Part shown: piece after piece, positions 24,863 through 33,830 of the stretch
How positions within the stretch are numbered: position 1 is the stretch's first letter
Layout: the number at the start of each line of letters is the position of its first letter
Assembly (NCBI RefSeq): GCF_041240605.1
Contig: NZ_CP162487.1
Coordinates: 4,409,001-4,473,000, forward strand
Direction: 5' to 3'
DNA: 64,000 nt
Origin: Xanthomonas sp. DAR 80977
Lineage (GTDB): Bacteria > Pseudomonadota > Gammaproteobacteria > Xanthomonadales > Xanthomonadaceae
The notes under the pieces: model-generated
Told to the model about the DNA's origin: nothing
Databases searched by the model: none
What the model saw: only the letters and a program-made list of their open reading frames with translations
Program-made: the position numbers and the translations under genes

Positions 24863-25836
24863 GCGCGCCCGCCACGCCGCTGGTCGACGTCGCCAGCTTG
24901 GCCGCACGGCTGCAGGATCCGCGGCTGCGGCTGTTCGACGCCAGCGTCGAACTGCCGGCACCGCGCTTCGACGGCGACTACCGCCCGGCCAGCGGCGCCG
25001 ACGGCTGGCGCCAGGCGCACATTCCCGGCGCGCGGCATGCCGATCTGCTGCATGCGCTGAGCGATCCGCAGGCCGGCTTCGGCTTCGCGCTGCCGCAGCG
25101 TCAGGCGCTGCTCGCGGCACTGCAGCGGCTGGGCATCGGCGACGGCTGCATGCCGGTGCTCTACGATCGCAGCGACGGCTTCTGGGCGGCGCGGCTGTGG
25201 TGGATGTTGCGCAGCGTCGGCATCGACGCGCAGGTGCTGGACGGCGGCTGGCGCGCCTGGCACGCCGCCGGCTTGCCGGTCGCCAGCGGCGAGCCCGCAA
25301 TGCCGGTAACCGCATGGGCGATGCTCACGGCCACGCCGCGGCCGGAATCGTGGGTGGATCGGCGCTACATCGAGGCGGTGCTGGCCGGGGACGCAGCGGG
25401 AACCCTGGTCTGCGCGCTGTCGGCGCCGCTGTTCGCAGGCCACGCGCCGAGCCGCTACGCGCGCCGCGGGCATATCCCCGGCAGCCGCAACCTGCCGGCA
25501 CGCGCGCTGTTCGACGCCGGTGGCCACTACCTGCCGCCGGCGCAGCTGGCGGGGATCCTGGCGCCGCTGCAGGCCGCAGCACGGCCGCTGCTGCTGTATT
25601 GCGGCGGCGGCATCAGCGCCGCCGCCGTGGCGTTGGCGCTGAGCCTGCTCGGCGAGACCGCGGTGGCGGTCTACGACGGCTCGCTGCAGGAATGGGCGGC
25701 CGATCCGGCGCTGCCGCTGGCGACGCTGGCAGATGCCTCCAGCGCGAGCGAACGCGCTGCCGACGCGGATGCCGATGCGGCGCGGCCGCGCGCGACGGGC
25801 GGCGCGCCCACGCACGCGACGGAGCCGCCGCAATGA
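24859..25836 (+). CDS. Two-domain rhodanese-type sulfurtransferase
   Basis: A 325-residue protein with two rhodanese domains. The first (about 8-140) contains HIPGARH and DGGWRAW but an Asp (VLYDRSD, Asp103) where a catalytic Cys would be, so it is probably structural. The second (about 165-295) contains RRGHIPGSRNLPA and the active-site loop CGGGISA with Cys248. This matches thiosulfate or 3-mercaptopyruvate sulfurtransferases of the SseA type. The last 30 residues are Ala/Asp-rich and probably disordered. The ATG at 24859 overlaps the kinase stop. In this cluster it might supply sulfur for thiazole formation; that is inference, and general sulfur metabolism is the alternative. Confidence 0.88.
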   Translation: MSAPATPLVDVASLAARLQDPRLRLFDASVELPAPRFDGDYRPASGADGWRQAHIPGARHADLLHALSDPQAGFGFALPQRQALLAALQRLGIGDGCMPVLYDRSDGFWAARLWWMLRSVGIDAQVLDGGWRAWHAAGLPVASGEPAMPVTAWAMLTATPRPESWVDRRYIEAVLAGDAAGTLVCALSAPLFAGHAPSRYARRGHIPGSRNLPARALFDAGGHYLPPAQLAGILAPLQAAARPLLLYCGGGISAAAVALALSLLGETAVAVYDGSLQEWAADPALPLATLADASSASERAADADADAARPRATGGAPTHATEPPQ

Positions 25837-25930
25837 CGGCTTGCTTGCAACCTTTCGCGCTTCGCATCCGATGTCGCGGCCGCCCCCTGCGCCGCCGCCC
25901 TTCCCCCCTTTCATCCGTTTGAGGTTCCGC

Positions 25931-28111
25931 ATGGCACACCGTTCTTCCCCCCACGCGCCGCTCGCACTGGCGCTCGCACTGGCCATCGCCGCGCCGGCGC
26001 AGGCGCTGGCCGCGGACCGCGTCGACACCGCCAGCGCCACGCAGACGCCGGTCGAACTGGACGCGGTCAACGTGCAAGGCGAGCAGCCGCGGCACCGCTC
26101 CGAACTGGCCGGCTACGGCGATGCCGCGCTGCTGGACACGCCGGCATCGATCGCGGTGATCGACCGTGCGCAGCTGGACGACCGCCAGGTGCGCGTGCTC
26201 AGCGAAGTGCTGCGCGCCGACGCCTCGGTCGGCGACAGCTACGCGCCGATCGGTTACTACGAGAACTTCGTGGTGCGCGGCTATTCGCTCAACGCCGCCA
26301 ACAGCTACCGGATCAACGGCCTGACCGTCACCGGCGAGCAGAACGTGGCGCTGGAGAACAAGGAACAGGTGCAGGTGCTCAAGGGCCTGTCCGGCCTACA
26401 GTCCGGCCTCACCGAGCCGGCCGGCGTGATCGACTACACGACCAAGCGCCCGCAGCAGGTGCGCTCGCTGGTGCTGGGCACGGACGACGACGGCGGCCGC
26501 TACGCCGCCGTGGACCTGGGCGACTGGTTCGGCCGCGACCGCCAGTTCGGGCTGCGGGTCAACGCCGCGCACGAGGACATCCGCAGCTACGTCGAGCATG
26601 CCGACGGCCACCGCAATTTCCTGTCGCTGGCCGCGGACTGGAAGATCGATGCGCAATCGACGCTGCAGCTGGACGTGGAATACCAGGACCGCCAGCAGCG
26701 CTCGGTGCCCGGCTACCAGTTGCTCGGCGGCGAGCGCGTGCCCGGCGACGTGTCGGTGCACCGGCTGCTGGCCTACCAACCCTGGTCCAAGCCGGTCGGC
26801 ATCGACGCGCTCAATGCACAGCTGCGTTATCAATACCGCTTCAACGACGCCTGGCAGGCGCAACTGGCGGCAGCGCACAGCCGCGCGGTGATCGACGACT
26901 ATTCCAGCTTCGCCTGGGGCTGCTACGGCGCGGCCAGCTGCGCCAGCGACGCGGTCCCCAACTATTTCAGCCGCGAAGGCGACTACGACATCTACGACTA
27001 CCGCAACCCCGACGACACGCGCCGCAACGACCAGTTGCAGGCGACCGTGTCCGGCAGCTTCGCCACCGGCCCGCTGCAGCACCAGCTCAATGCCGGCGTG
27101 GACTACCTGCACCGCACCATCGACCAGCACGGCTCGATCAACGAATGGATCGGCAGCGGCAACATCGACGCCGATCCGCCGTTGCTGACCCAGGCCGATG
27201 CCGAGCTCGATCCCAAGCGGCGGCGCCTGGACAGCACGCAGACCGCGCTGCAGGCCAGCGACCGGATCGGCATCGGCGCGGCCTGGCAACTGCTGCTGGG
27301 CGCGCGCCAGGTGCGCTACGACGAACGCGCCTGGGACCGCGACGGCGTGCTGACCCGGCGCACCCGCCGCTCGGAACTGCTGCCGCAGGCGGCGCTGCTG
27401 TTCAAGCCGCAGCAGGCGCTGTCGCTGTACGCCAGCTTCGCCAAGGGCCTGGCGCCGGGCGGCACTGCCTCGTGGTTCGCCAGCAATGCCGATGCGATCC
27501 TCGCCCCGACCAGCGCCTACCAGAGCGAGGCCGGCATCAAGTACGAACGCGCCGGGCTGGCGCTGGGCGCGGCGCTGTTCGACATCCGCCAGGCCTACCA
27601 GTACGCGCAGCCGCAGGCCGACGGCAGCTTCCTGTACCTGCAGCAGGGCCGCCTGCACAACCGCGGCATCGAGCTGTCGGCCGACGGCGCGATCGGCGAA
27701 CGCCTGCACCTGCAGGCCAGCGTCGCCGGCATCCGCGCGCGCGCCGAGGACACCGGCACGCCGGCCTACGAAGGCCACCAGGCCTTGAACGTGCCCAGGC
27801 TGCGCGCCAGCGCCCAGGCTAGCTGGGACGTGCCCGGCGCGACCGGCCTGGCGCTGCTCGGCGGCGCGCAGTACAGCGGCGCCAAGTACGCCGACCGCAG
27901 CGGCCGCGTCGCCGTCGGCGGCTACACCGTCTACAACCTGGGCGCGCGCTACGCGACGCGGCTGGGCACGGTGCCGACCACGCTGCGGCTGAGCGTGGAC
28001 AACCTGGCTGACAAGCGCTACTGGCGCGACGTCGGCGAATACCTCGGCGACGACTACCTGTTCCTGGGCGCGCCGCGCACTGCGCGGCTGGCGCTGCAGT
28101 TCGATTTCTGA
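25931..28111 (+). CDS. TonB-dependent outer-membrane receptor (FhuA-like family)
   Basis: A 726-residue receptor. The signal peptide ends near ALAAD (about 27); a candidate TonB box (VELDAVNV) follows near 42-49. The plug domain spans about 60-185 with DTPASIAVIDRAQLDD, VVRGYSLNA and LEQVLKGLSGLQSGLTEPAGVIDYTTKRP-type features, and a 22-strand barrel ends in LALQFDF. The family is the siderophore-receptor type, but several such receptors import vitamins. The ATG at 25931 has GAGG six bases upstream. It is 94 bases after the rhodanese gene and 222 bases before the PnuC gene, so the substrate is probably the one carried by PnuC. The gap 25837-25930 is GC-rich with nothing recognisable. Confidence 0.93.
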   Translation: MAHRSSPHAPLALALALAIAAPAQALAADRVDTASATQTPVELDAVNVQGEQPRHRSELAGYGDAALLDTPASIAVIDRAQLDDRQVRVLSEVLRADASVGDSYAPIGYYENFVVRGYSLNAANSYRINGLTVTGEQNVALENKEQVQVLKGLSGLQSGLTEPAGVIDYTTKRPQQVRSLVLGTDDDGGRYAAVDLGDWFGRDRQFGLRVNAAHEDIRSYVEHADGHRNFLSLAADWKIDAQSTLQLDVEYQDRQQRSVPGYQLLGGERVPGDVSVHRLLAYQPWSKPVGIDALNAQLRYQYRFNDAWQAQLAAAHSRAVIDDYSSFAWGCYGAASCASDAVPNYFSREGDYDIYDYRNPDDTRRNDQLQATVSGSFATGPLQHQLNAGVDYLHRTIDQHGSINEWIGSGNIDADPPLLTQADAELDPKRRRLDSTQTALQASDRIGIGAAWQLLLGARQVRYDERAWDRDGVLTRRTRRSELLPQAALLFKPQQALSLYASFAKGLAPGGTASWFASNADAILAPTSAYQSEAGIKYERAGLALGAALFDIRQAYQYAQPQADGSFLYLQQGRLHNRGIELSADGAIGERLHLQASVAGIRARAEDTGTPAYEGHQALNVPRLRASAQASWDVPGATGLALLGGAQYSGAKYADRSGRVAVGGYTVYNLGARYATRLGTVPTTLRLSVDNLADKRYWRDVGEYLGDDYLFLGAPRTARLALQFDF

Positions 28112-28112
28112 G

Positions 28113-28325
28113 GGCCGGGATTGGGGATTCGGGATTGGGGATTCGTAAAGGCCAAGAGCGGGATGGACACGGAGCGTCACTGTCGCAGGAGCGGCTTTAG
28201 CCGCGACGGGACGTCCCTGGAAAGCCTGTCGCGGCTGAAGCTGCTCCCACAAACGAGCGCATTGCTTCGCGCTCGCGGAAAATCTCCAATCCCCAATCCC
28301 CAATCCCCAATCCCCAATCCCGGCC
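28113..28325. repeat. Nested hairpin element: heptamer arms around a REP pair
   Basis: Left arm: GGCC then four heptamers GGGATTG/GGGATTC (28113-28144). Right arm: five CAATCCC heptamers then GGCC (28287-28325), the inverse complement. Inside lies a second inverted pair, 28185-28207 and 28228-28249 (GCAGGAGCGGC-type REP). The element sits between the TonB receptor and pnuC, ending eight bases before the pnuC ATG, and could form a large stem that affects pnuC translation. Confidence 0.85.
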
Positions 28326-28333
28326 TTCCACCC

Positions 28334-28915
28334 ATGTCCCCACTCGAACTCCTCGCCGTGCTGGTTAATGTGCTCGGCGTGTGGCTGACCGCGCGCCGGG
28401 TGCGCTGGTGCTGGCCGGTCAACGTCGTCGCGGTACTGCTCTACGCGTGGCTGTTCTACCAGTGGAAGCTGTACTCGGACATGTTGCTGCAAGGCGTCTA
28501 CGTATTCCTGCAGGGCTACGGCTGGTGGCGCTGGAGCCAGGGCCGGCTGGACCACGGCAAGGTCCGGGTCGGGCCGCTGCCGTTGCGCGAAGGCGCGCTG
28601 TCGCTGCTGGCCGGCGCCGCCGGCGCGGCGCTGCTGGGCTGGCTGATGCATCGCCACACCGATGCCGCGCTGCCGTGGCTGGACGCGACGCTGTCTGCCT
28701 TCAGCCTGGTCGCCAGCTTCTGGGCGGCGCGCAAGCGCATCGCCAACTGGGGCTTGTGGATCGTGCTCGACTGCCTCTACGTCGGCGTCTTCGTCTACAA
28801 GGGGCTGTATCCGACCGCGGCGCTGTACGCCGGCTTCGTGGTGCTGGCGATCTACGGCCTGCGCCTGTGGCAGGCCGACCTGCGCCGCGCCGGCGCCGCG
28901 CCGTCGTCGCCATGA
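28334..28915 (+). CDS. PnuC-family vitamin/nucleoside transporter (PnuT-like)
   Basis: A 193-residue inner-membrane protein with about seven hydrophobic helices. PnuC signatures are visible: NVLGVWLTAR, WPVNVVAVLLYAWLFY, a YxxGYGWWRW segment and WIVLDCLYVGVFVYKGLYPTA, which has the WxxxN/D-like substrate region. PnuC-type carriers work by facilitated diffusion plus trapping by phosphorylation: PnuC with nicotinamide riboside, PnuT with thiamine. With an APH-type kinase and a THI5-like protein in the same cluster, thiamine or a precursor is the likelier cargo, by inference. The ribosome-binding site of the ATG at 28334 lies inside the right arm of the preceding hairpin, with no classical Shine-Dalgarno sequence. 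Confidence 0.88.
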   Translation: MSPLELLAVLVNVLGVWLTARRVRWCWPVNVVAVLLYAWLFYQWKLYSDMLLQGVYVFLQGYGWWRWSQGRLDHGKVRVGPLPLREGALSLLAGAAGAALLGWLMHRHTDAALPWLDATLSAFSLVASFWAARKRIANWGLWIVLDCLYVGVFVYKGLYPTAALYAGFVVLAIYGLRLWQADLRRAGAAPSSP

Positions 28916-29006
28916 GCGGGCGCATGATCGGCATGGGCATGTGCCGCGCACCCGGCGTTGTCTGCGACCATGCGCAAGGACAGCGCCATCGCGCGACGGA
29001 GAACGC

Positions 29007-29744
29007 ATGCCCACGCCATTGAACCCGGCCGCCGGCTTCGGCCAGCGCATCGTCGATGCGCTGCTGGCGCGCATCGCCGGCGGCGAATGGGCCGCGGACC
29101 AGCGCCTGCCGGTGGAACGCGAGCTGGCCGCGCTGTTCGGCTGCACCCGCATCACCTTGCGCGAAGCGCTGCAGCAGCTGGAATCGGAGGGCCACATCTA
29201 CCGCGAGAACCGGCGCGGCTGGTTCGTCAGCGCGCCGCGCGTGCGCCACGACCCCACCAGCATCGCCGGCTTCATGCAGTACGTGGCCGCGCAGGGCGGC
29301 ACGCCGCGCACCGAACTGCTCGGCGCGCGGCGCCAGGCGGCCGGCGCCACGCTGGCGCGGCAGCTGGAACTGGACGACGCCGAAGCTGAGGTGTTCGTGC
29401 TGCAGCGGCGGCGCTGGATCGGCCGCCGCGCGGTGCTGCTGGAGACCAATGCGATCCTGGCCGCGTGGGCGCCGAGCCTGCTCGAGCACGACCTGGCCGG
29501 CTCGCTCAGCGCCGTGCTCGGGCAACGGCTCGGGCTGCGCCAGGCGCGCAGCCGGCTGTCGATGTATCCGGCCACGCTGGACGCCGAGCAGGCCGCGCTG
29601 CTGCAGTCCACCGCCGGCACGCCGTGCTTTCTGCTGCAGCGGGTCAGCTACGCCGCCGATGGCCGCGCGGTGGAATTCGACATCGAGTCCTGGCGCCACG
29701 ACGTGCTGGAAGTGACGGTGGAGGTGCAGGCGCCGCCGGCGTGA
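29007..29744 (+). CDS. GntR-family regulator, HutC/UTRA type
   Basis: A 245-residue DNA-binding regulator. The winged helix occupies about 8-78 (LPVERELAALFGCTRITLREAL, then EGHIYRENRRGWFVS, the wing). The UTRA ligand-binding domain follows from about 95 to 240 (LLGARRQAAG, VFVLQRRRW, SRLSMYPATLDAEQAALL, RAVEFDIESWRHD). HutC/UTRA regulators usually repress and release DNA when they bind a small metabolite. The ATG at 29007 has GGAG five bases upstream. It closes the salvage cluster and is the obvious candidate for binding the TGGTCTAGACCA site at 22734. No second copy of the operator was seen in front of the regulator itself. Confidence 0.92.
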   Translation: MPTPLNPAAGFGQRIVDALLARIAGGEWAADQRLPVERELAALFGCTRITLREALQQLESEGHIYRENRRGWFVSAPRVRHDPTSIAGFMQYVAAQGGTPRTELLGARRQAAGATLARQLELDDAEAEVFVLQRRRWIGRRAVLLETNAILAAWAPSLLEHDLAGSLSAVLGQRLGLRQARSRLSMYPATLDAEQAALLQSTAGTPCFLLQRVSYAADGRAVEFDIESWRHDVLEVTVEVQAPPA

Positions 29745-29901
29745 GGCTGGCCCGTGCAACATTGGCAGCGCAATGCGCCAACGCGGAAGGGCGAGGCGGT
29801 GCGGATGCGGTCTACGGCCTCGACCCACCTGCAACCACAACACTCCGCCGACTGACAACATTCCGCCAATTGGCCGATTGCAATGTCCGCGCCGACGCGC
29901 G

Positions 29902-30735
29902 CTAGGCCTCGAACAGCGCGCGCTGCGGGTCCGGCGGCGGCAGTTCGGCGTACAGGCGTTGCAGTTCCTCGCGGCGCGCGCGCAGCGGGTCGTGCATCAG
30001 GAAGCCGGCCAGGCGCGCATGCCAGGCCGGCCAGCGCGTGGCCAGCGCGTCCATGTCGCCGTCGGCGGCGCGGCCCTCGCCGCTGCGCGCGACGTAGGCG
30101 GTCTCGCACAGCACGTTGCGCCAGCCGAGCCCGGCCATGCGCAGCGACAGGTCGATCAGCGCCGCGTACCAGGAGCCGTAGCTGCTCGCGTCCAGGCCGC
30201 CGGCGCGCTGCCGCGCGGCGCCGCGCAGGGCCACCGCGTGGCACACCGCCGACGGCAGTTCCGGATGCTCCGGCGGCAGCGCCACGCAGGCGCGCGCAAG
30301 GCGTTCGCCGTCCTCGGGCAGCGGATTGATCTCGCCCAGCCGCGGCCAGGCGCAGGCTTCGCCGGCGTTGCTCCACGGCGTGGCGCTGGCGATGGCCGCA
30401 TCGCGCGCCAGGCACGCGCCCAGTTGCTGCAGCCAGCCGGGCAACGGCTGCGCATCGGCGGCCAGCACCACCACGTCGGCGGCGGCGCAGGCGCGCAGCA
30501 TTTCGTCCAGGTGCGCGACCTCGCCGAGCATGCGCGGGCGCCGGGTGTAGTCGGCCTGCAGGCGGGTCCGCGCCAGCCAGGCCTCGACCACGCGCTGCCC
30601 GCGCGGGCCGGCCTGCGCGTCGTCGGCCAGCCACACCCGGGTGCCGGCCGGGGTATGCGCTTCCAGCGCGCCCAGGCATGCGTCCAGCGCCGCGTCGTCG
30701 ACGCCGACCGGCAGCAGCACGATGGGCAGGGTCAC
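29902..30735 (-). CDS. GT2-fold glycosyltransferase-like protein
   Basis: A 277-residue soluble protein with a shortened GT-A fold: PIVLLPVGVDDAALDACLGAL at the start, VWLADDAQAG, then VVVLAADAQPLPGW (DxD-like) and SSYGSWYAALIDLSLRMAGLGWRNVLCE near the C-terminus. The usual catalytic ED pair of the later helix is not clear, so activity is uncertain. The GTG at 30735 lies six bases after the xpsD stop, so it is the last gene of the xps operon. A glycosyltransferase there might modify a secreted or secretin-associated protein; this is speculative. The 157 bases after it (29745-29901) hold no recognisable gene. Confidence 0.65.
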   Translation of the reverse strand: MTLPIVLLPVGVDDAALDACLGALEAHTPAGTRVWLADDAQAGPRGQRVVEAWLARTRLQADYTRRPRMLGEVAHLDEMLRACAAADVVVLAADAQPLPGWLQQLGACLARDAAIASATPWSNAGEACAWPRLGEINPLPEDGERLARACVALPPEHPELPSAVCHAVALRGAARQRAGGLDASSYGSWYAALIDLSLRMAGLGWRNVLCETAYVARSGEGRAADGDMDALATRWPAWHARLAGFLMHDPLRARREELQRLYAELPPPDPQRALFEA

Positions 30736-30741
30736 CTGCGC

Positions 30742-33036
30742 CTACTTCTTGCCCGATGCCGGCAGCGGCTGCATCGCCTTGAACTTCTGCCCGTACTCGT
30801 CGGTGAGATCGCGCGCTTCCTGCGGGTTGCGCACGATGGTCGGAGTCAGCAGCACGATCACTTCGTTGCGGTTCTTCTGCTGCGTCTTCTGCCCGAACAG
30901 CGCGCCGACCACCGGCAGCTTGCTCAGCAGCGGCACGCCGGCGCTGCCGTCGCTGGTGCTGTCGTTGATCAGGCCGGCGAGCATGATGGTGTCGCCGCTC
31001 TGCACCGCCGCCTCGGTCTTGACCCGGCGCGTGTTGATGTCCACGTTGCAGGCCGAGCTGTTGGTCACGGTGGAGGTGCCCGAGGTGCACGCCGCCGGCC
31101 GCGAGCCGGGCGTGCTGACTTCCTGCACGATGTCCAGGAACACCATGCCGTCCTTGGTCACCCGCGGCCGCACCTTCAGGATCACGCCGGTGTCGATGTA
31201 CTGCACCGACGAATAGCTGGTGTCGGTGCCCAGGCCGGTGTTGATCGAGGTCGAGTTGATCGGGATGCGCGTGCCGACGTTGAGCGTGGCCTCGGCGTTG
31301 TTGCGCACGAACACCGACGGGGTCTGCAGCAGCTTGAGGTTGGTGACCTTGTCCAGCGCGCTGATCACCGCCGCGGCGTTCTTGCCGAGGAAGGTCCAGC
31401 CCAGGCCGCTGCTGCCGACCTTGCCGGCGATGTCGCCCCAGATGTTGCGCCCGGCGGCGCTGGGCAGGCCGGCGCCGACGCCCAGCCCGGTGCTGTTGCT
31501 CACCGTGCTGTCGGCGGAGGCGTTGACCGAATTCTCGAAGAACCAGTTCACGCCGTACTGCAGGTCGCCGGTCAGGCTGACCTCGGCCACCTGCGCCTCG
31601 ATGTGCACCTGCATCGGCATCACGTCGAGCTTCTCGACCACGTCGCGGATCGAGCGCCACGACTGCGGCGTGGCGCGCACCAGCAAGGTGTTGGTCTCCT
31701 CCACCGCCGACACGCCGACCTTGTCGCCCTGCACTTCCAGGGTCACGCTGCCGTTGCCGGAGGTGCGCGGCGACAGCTGCAGGCTGCCGTTGCCCAGGCC
31801 GCCGCTGCTGCCGGAGGAGGAACTGCCGCTGCTCGAGGACAGGCTGTCGCTGCTGCCGTTGAGGCTGCTGCTGCCGCCCAGGCTGCCGTCGCTGCTGCCG
31901 TTGAGGCCGCCGCCGCCCATCTGGCTCAGCTGCGTGCCGGGCATCAGCGAGGCGCTGGAATCGCCGCGGCTGCCGCCGGCGCCGAACACTTCGGCCAGGC
32001 GGTCGGCCAGGTCCTTGGCCTTGATGTACTTCAGTTCGTAGGAGAACAGCCGGCTGCCGCCGCCGGCGCTGTCGATGCGGTCCAGCCACTCCTGGATCTG
32101 GTCCAGATAGCGCGCCTGCGGGGTGATCACCAGCACCGCGTTGGCATTCTCCAGCGGCATGAAGCGGAACATGCCGGCGCTGGGGGTCTTGCTGTTCTCG
32201 CCGAACACCTTCTCCAGGTCGGCGGCGACCTGCTCGGCCTTGCCCGACTGGATCGGGAACACGCCCACCGACATGCCCGACAGCCAGTCCACGTCGAAGA
32301 TCTGCACGGTGCGCAGGTAGTTCTCCAGTTCCGCGCGGGTGCCGCCGAGGGTGATGACGTTGCGCGAGCCGTCGATGCCGACGATCGCGTTGGGTCGCGC
32401 GTACGGTTCCAGCACCTTCTTCATCTCGCTGGCGGAGATGAACTTCAGCGGCACCACCCGCACCTCGAAGCCGCGCGCGCTGGCCGGCGAGGCGGTGCTC
32501 GGCGCCACCGTGCCGGCCAGCGCCTGGTCGGCGGGCACGATGTTGTAGCGGCCGCCGCTGTAGACCATGCGCGCGTTGTTCCAGCCCAGCACCATCTCCA
32601 GCAGGTTCAGCGCCTGCGCCGGCGACACCGGCTTGGGCGTGGCCAGGGTCACCGTGCCCTGCACGCCCGGCGCGATCACGTAGTTCTGCCCGAGCATGTC
32701 GCCGAGGATCGCCTTGACCACCGCATGCACCGACTCGCCCTCGAAATTGAAGGTGGCGCTGCCGCTGCTGGCGTTGGCCAGCGAGGGCGCCGGCGCGGCC
32801 GCGGCGCCGGAATTGATCATGGTGCCGCTGCCGCGGCGGATCACCGGCGCGACCCGGTCCGGCAGGTCGTTGGGATCGGCCGCGCCGGCCGGCCCGCCGG
32901 CGATGGCGCTGGTGCTGCCGGCGGCGCCGACATTGGGATTGATCGCGGCGCCGCGGCGGACGTCCGGCGAGGGCGTGGTGGCGCAGCCGGCCACCAGGCC
33001 GATCGCGAGGAACAGGGAAAACAAGCGCGGCGTCAT
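30742..33036 (-). CDS. gspD: Type II secretion secretin
   Basis: Outer-membrane secretin pore of the Xps machinery (xpsD). The 764-residue protein starts with a lipoprotein leader (GLVAGC, Cys18), as in XpsD of X. campestris. The N0 to N3 domains span about 90-480 (FNFEGESVHAVVKAILGDMLG, VRVVPLKFISA, FRFMPLENANAVLV). A Gly/Ser-rich insert of about 50 residues lies near 385-435. The C-terminal secretin core (from about 510) includes TPSVFVRNNAEATLNVG, DTGVILKVRPRV and VPLLSKLPVVGALF. The ATG at 33036 is ten bases after xpsN. No separate pilotin gene is seen here, in keeping with the lipidated N-terminus. Confidence 0.97.
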   Translation of the reverse strand: MTPRLFSLFLAIGLVAGCATTPSPDVRRGAAINPNVGAAGSTSAIAGGPAGAADPNDLPDRVAPVIRRGSGTMINSGAAAAPAPSLANASSGSATFNFEGESVHAVVKAILGDMLGQNYVIAPGVQGTVTLATPKPVSPAQALNLLEMVLGWNNARMVYSGGRYNIVPADQALAGTVAPSTASPASARGFEVRVVPLKFISASEMKKVLEPYARPNAIVGIDGSRNVITLGGTRAELENYLRTVQIFDVDWLSGMSVGVFPIQSGKAEQVAADLEKVFGENSKTPSAGMFRFMPLENANAVLVITPQARYLDQIQEWLDRIDSAGGGSRLFSYELKYIKAKDLADRLAEVFGAGGSRGDSSASLMPGTQLSQMGGGGLNGSSDGSLGGSSSLNGSSDSLSSSSGSSSSGSSGGLGNGSLQLSPRTSGNGSVTLEVQGDKVGVSAVEETNTLLVRATPQSWRSIRDVVEKLDVMPMQVHIEAQVAEVSLTGDLQYGVNWFFENSVNASADSTVSNSTGLGVGAGLPSAAGRNIWGDIAGKVGSSGLGWTFLGKNAAAVISALDKVTNLKLLQTPSVFVRNNAEATLNVGTRIPINSTSINTGLGTDTSYSSVQYIDTGVILKVRPRVTKDGMVFLDIVQEVSTPGSRPAACTSGTSTVTNSSACNVDINTRRVKTEAAVQSGDTIMLAGLINDSTSDGSAGVPLLSKLPVVGALFGQKTQQKNRNEVIVLLTPTIVRNPQEARDLTDEYGQKFKAMQPLPASGKK

Positions 33037-33047
33037 GCGATCACTCT

Positions 33048-33830
33048 TCAAGGGTTCTGGCCGGGGGTGGTGCCGTTCTGGCGCTGCTGCTGCAACTGCC
33101 GGCGGCGGGCTTCGATACGTTCGCGGATGGCTTGCAACTGTTCCGACGACGGCGCCGGCGCGGCCGCCGGTGCGTTCGGCGCCGGGCTCGCCGTCGTGCC
33201 GTTCGCGCCCGCCTGCGGCGTGGCGGCGGCAGGCGCGGCCGGTGCGTTGGCCACCGGCGTGGGCGCCGCCTGCTGCGGCGGCGGCAGCGGCGGCATGCCC
33301 GGCGGCCGCGCCCCCTGCCCGAGCGCGGTCGGCGGTTGCCCGCCCTTGCCGTCGAACACCTGCAGCTCCAGGGTCTGGGTGCCGCTGCCGCCGCTGACCA
33401 CGGCGCGGCGCGGCTCCAGGGACAGCAGCCGCCAGCCCTTCACCGGATCGCGGCCTTCCTGCAGGCGCAGCGATTCGCCCTGCTCGGTGGTCAGCGTGGC
33501 CATCTTGAAGCTGTCGGTGAGCAGCACCCCGGTCAGGCGCACGCTCGGCGCGGCGGCCTGACCGTTGTCGGCGCTGAGGAAGAACGGATGCGGCCGGCGG
33601 TCCTCGGCGAACACCGGGCGCGCGGCGATCTCGGCGTAGCGCGAATAGTCGCCCAGGCGCTGCGCGGACGCGGCCGGCAGGCTCGGCAGGCGCTGGGTCA
33701 TGGCCGGATCGTCGGGCAGCGGCACGATGCGCTGGCCGAGGCCGGCCAGGCCCAAGGCCCAGATCAGCAGCCCCCACAGCGCCAGCGTCGCCAGCCACAC
33801 GGTGCGCAGGCCGATCGCTTCAATTCGCAT
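33048..33830 (-). CDS. xpsN: Type II secretion protein XpsN, GspC-like
   Basis: A 260-residue inner-membrane protein with one N-terminal helix (about 8-30). A periplasmic region follows that resembles the GspC homology region (ARPVFAEDRRPHPFF, VRLTGVLLTDSFKMATL, DPVKGWRLLSLEPRRAVV). The rest, from about 165, is Pro/Ala-rich with a coiled-coil C-terminus (LQAIRERIEARRRQLQQQRQ). In Xanthomonas, XpsN takes the role of GspC, linking the inner-membrane platform to the secretin. The ATG at 33830 overlaps the xpsM end by 11 bases. The gene precedes xpsD as in the known xps order. Confidence 0.9.
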   Translation of the reverse strand: MRIEAIGLRTVWLATLALWGLLIWALGLAGLGQRIVPLPDDPAMTQRLPSLPAASAQRLGDYSRYAEIAARPVFAEDRRPHPFFLSADNGQAAAPSVRLTGVLLTDSFKMATLTTEQGESLRLQEGRDPVKGWRLLSLEPRRAVVSGGSGTQTLELQVFDGKGGQPPTALGQGARPPGMPPLPPPQQAAPTPVANAPAAPAAATPQAGANGTTASPAPNAPAAAPAPSSEQLQAIRERIEARRRQLQQQRQNGTTPGQNP

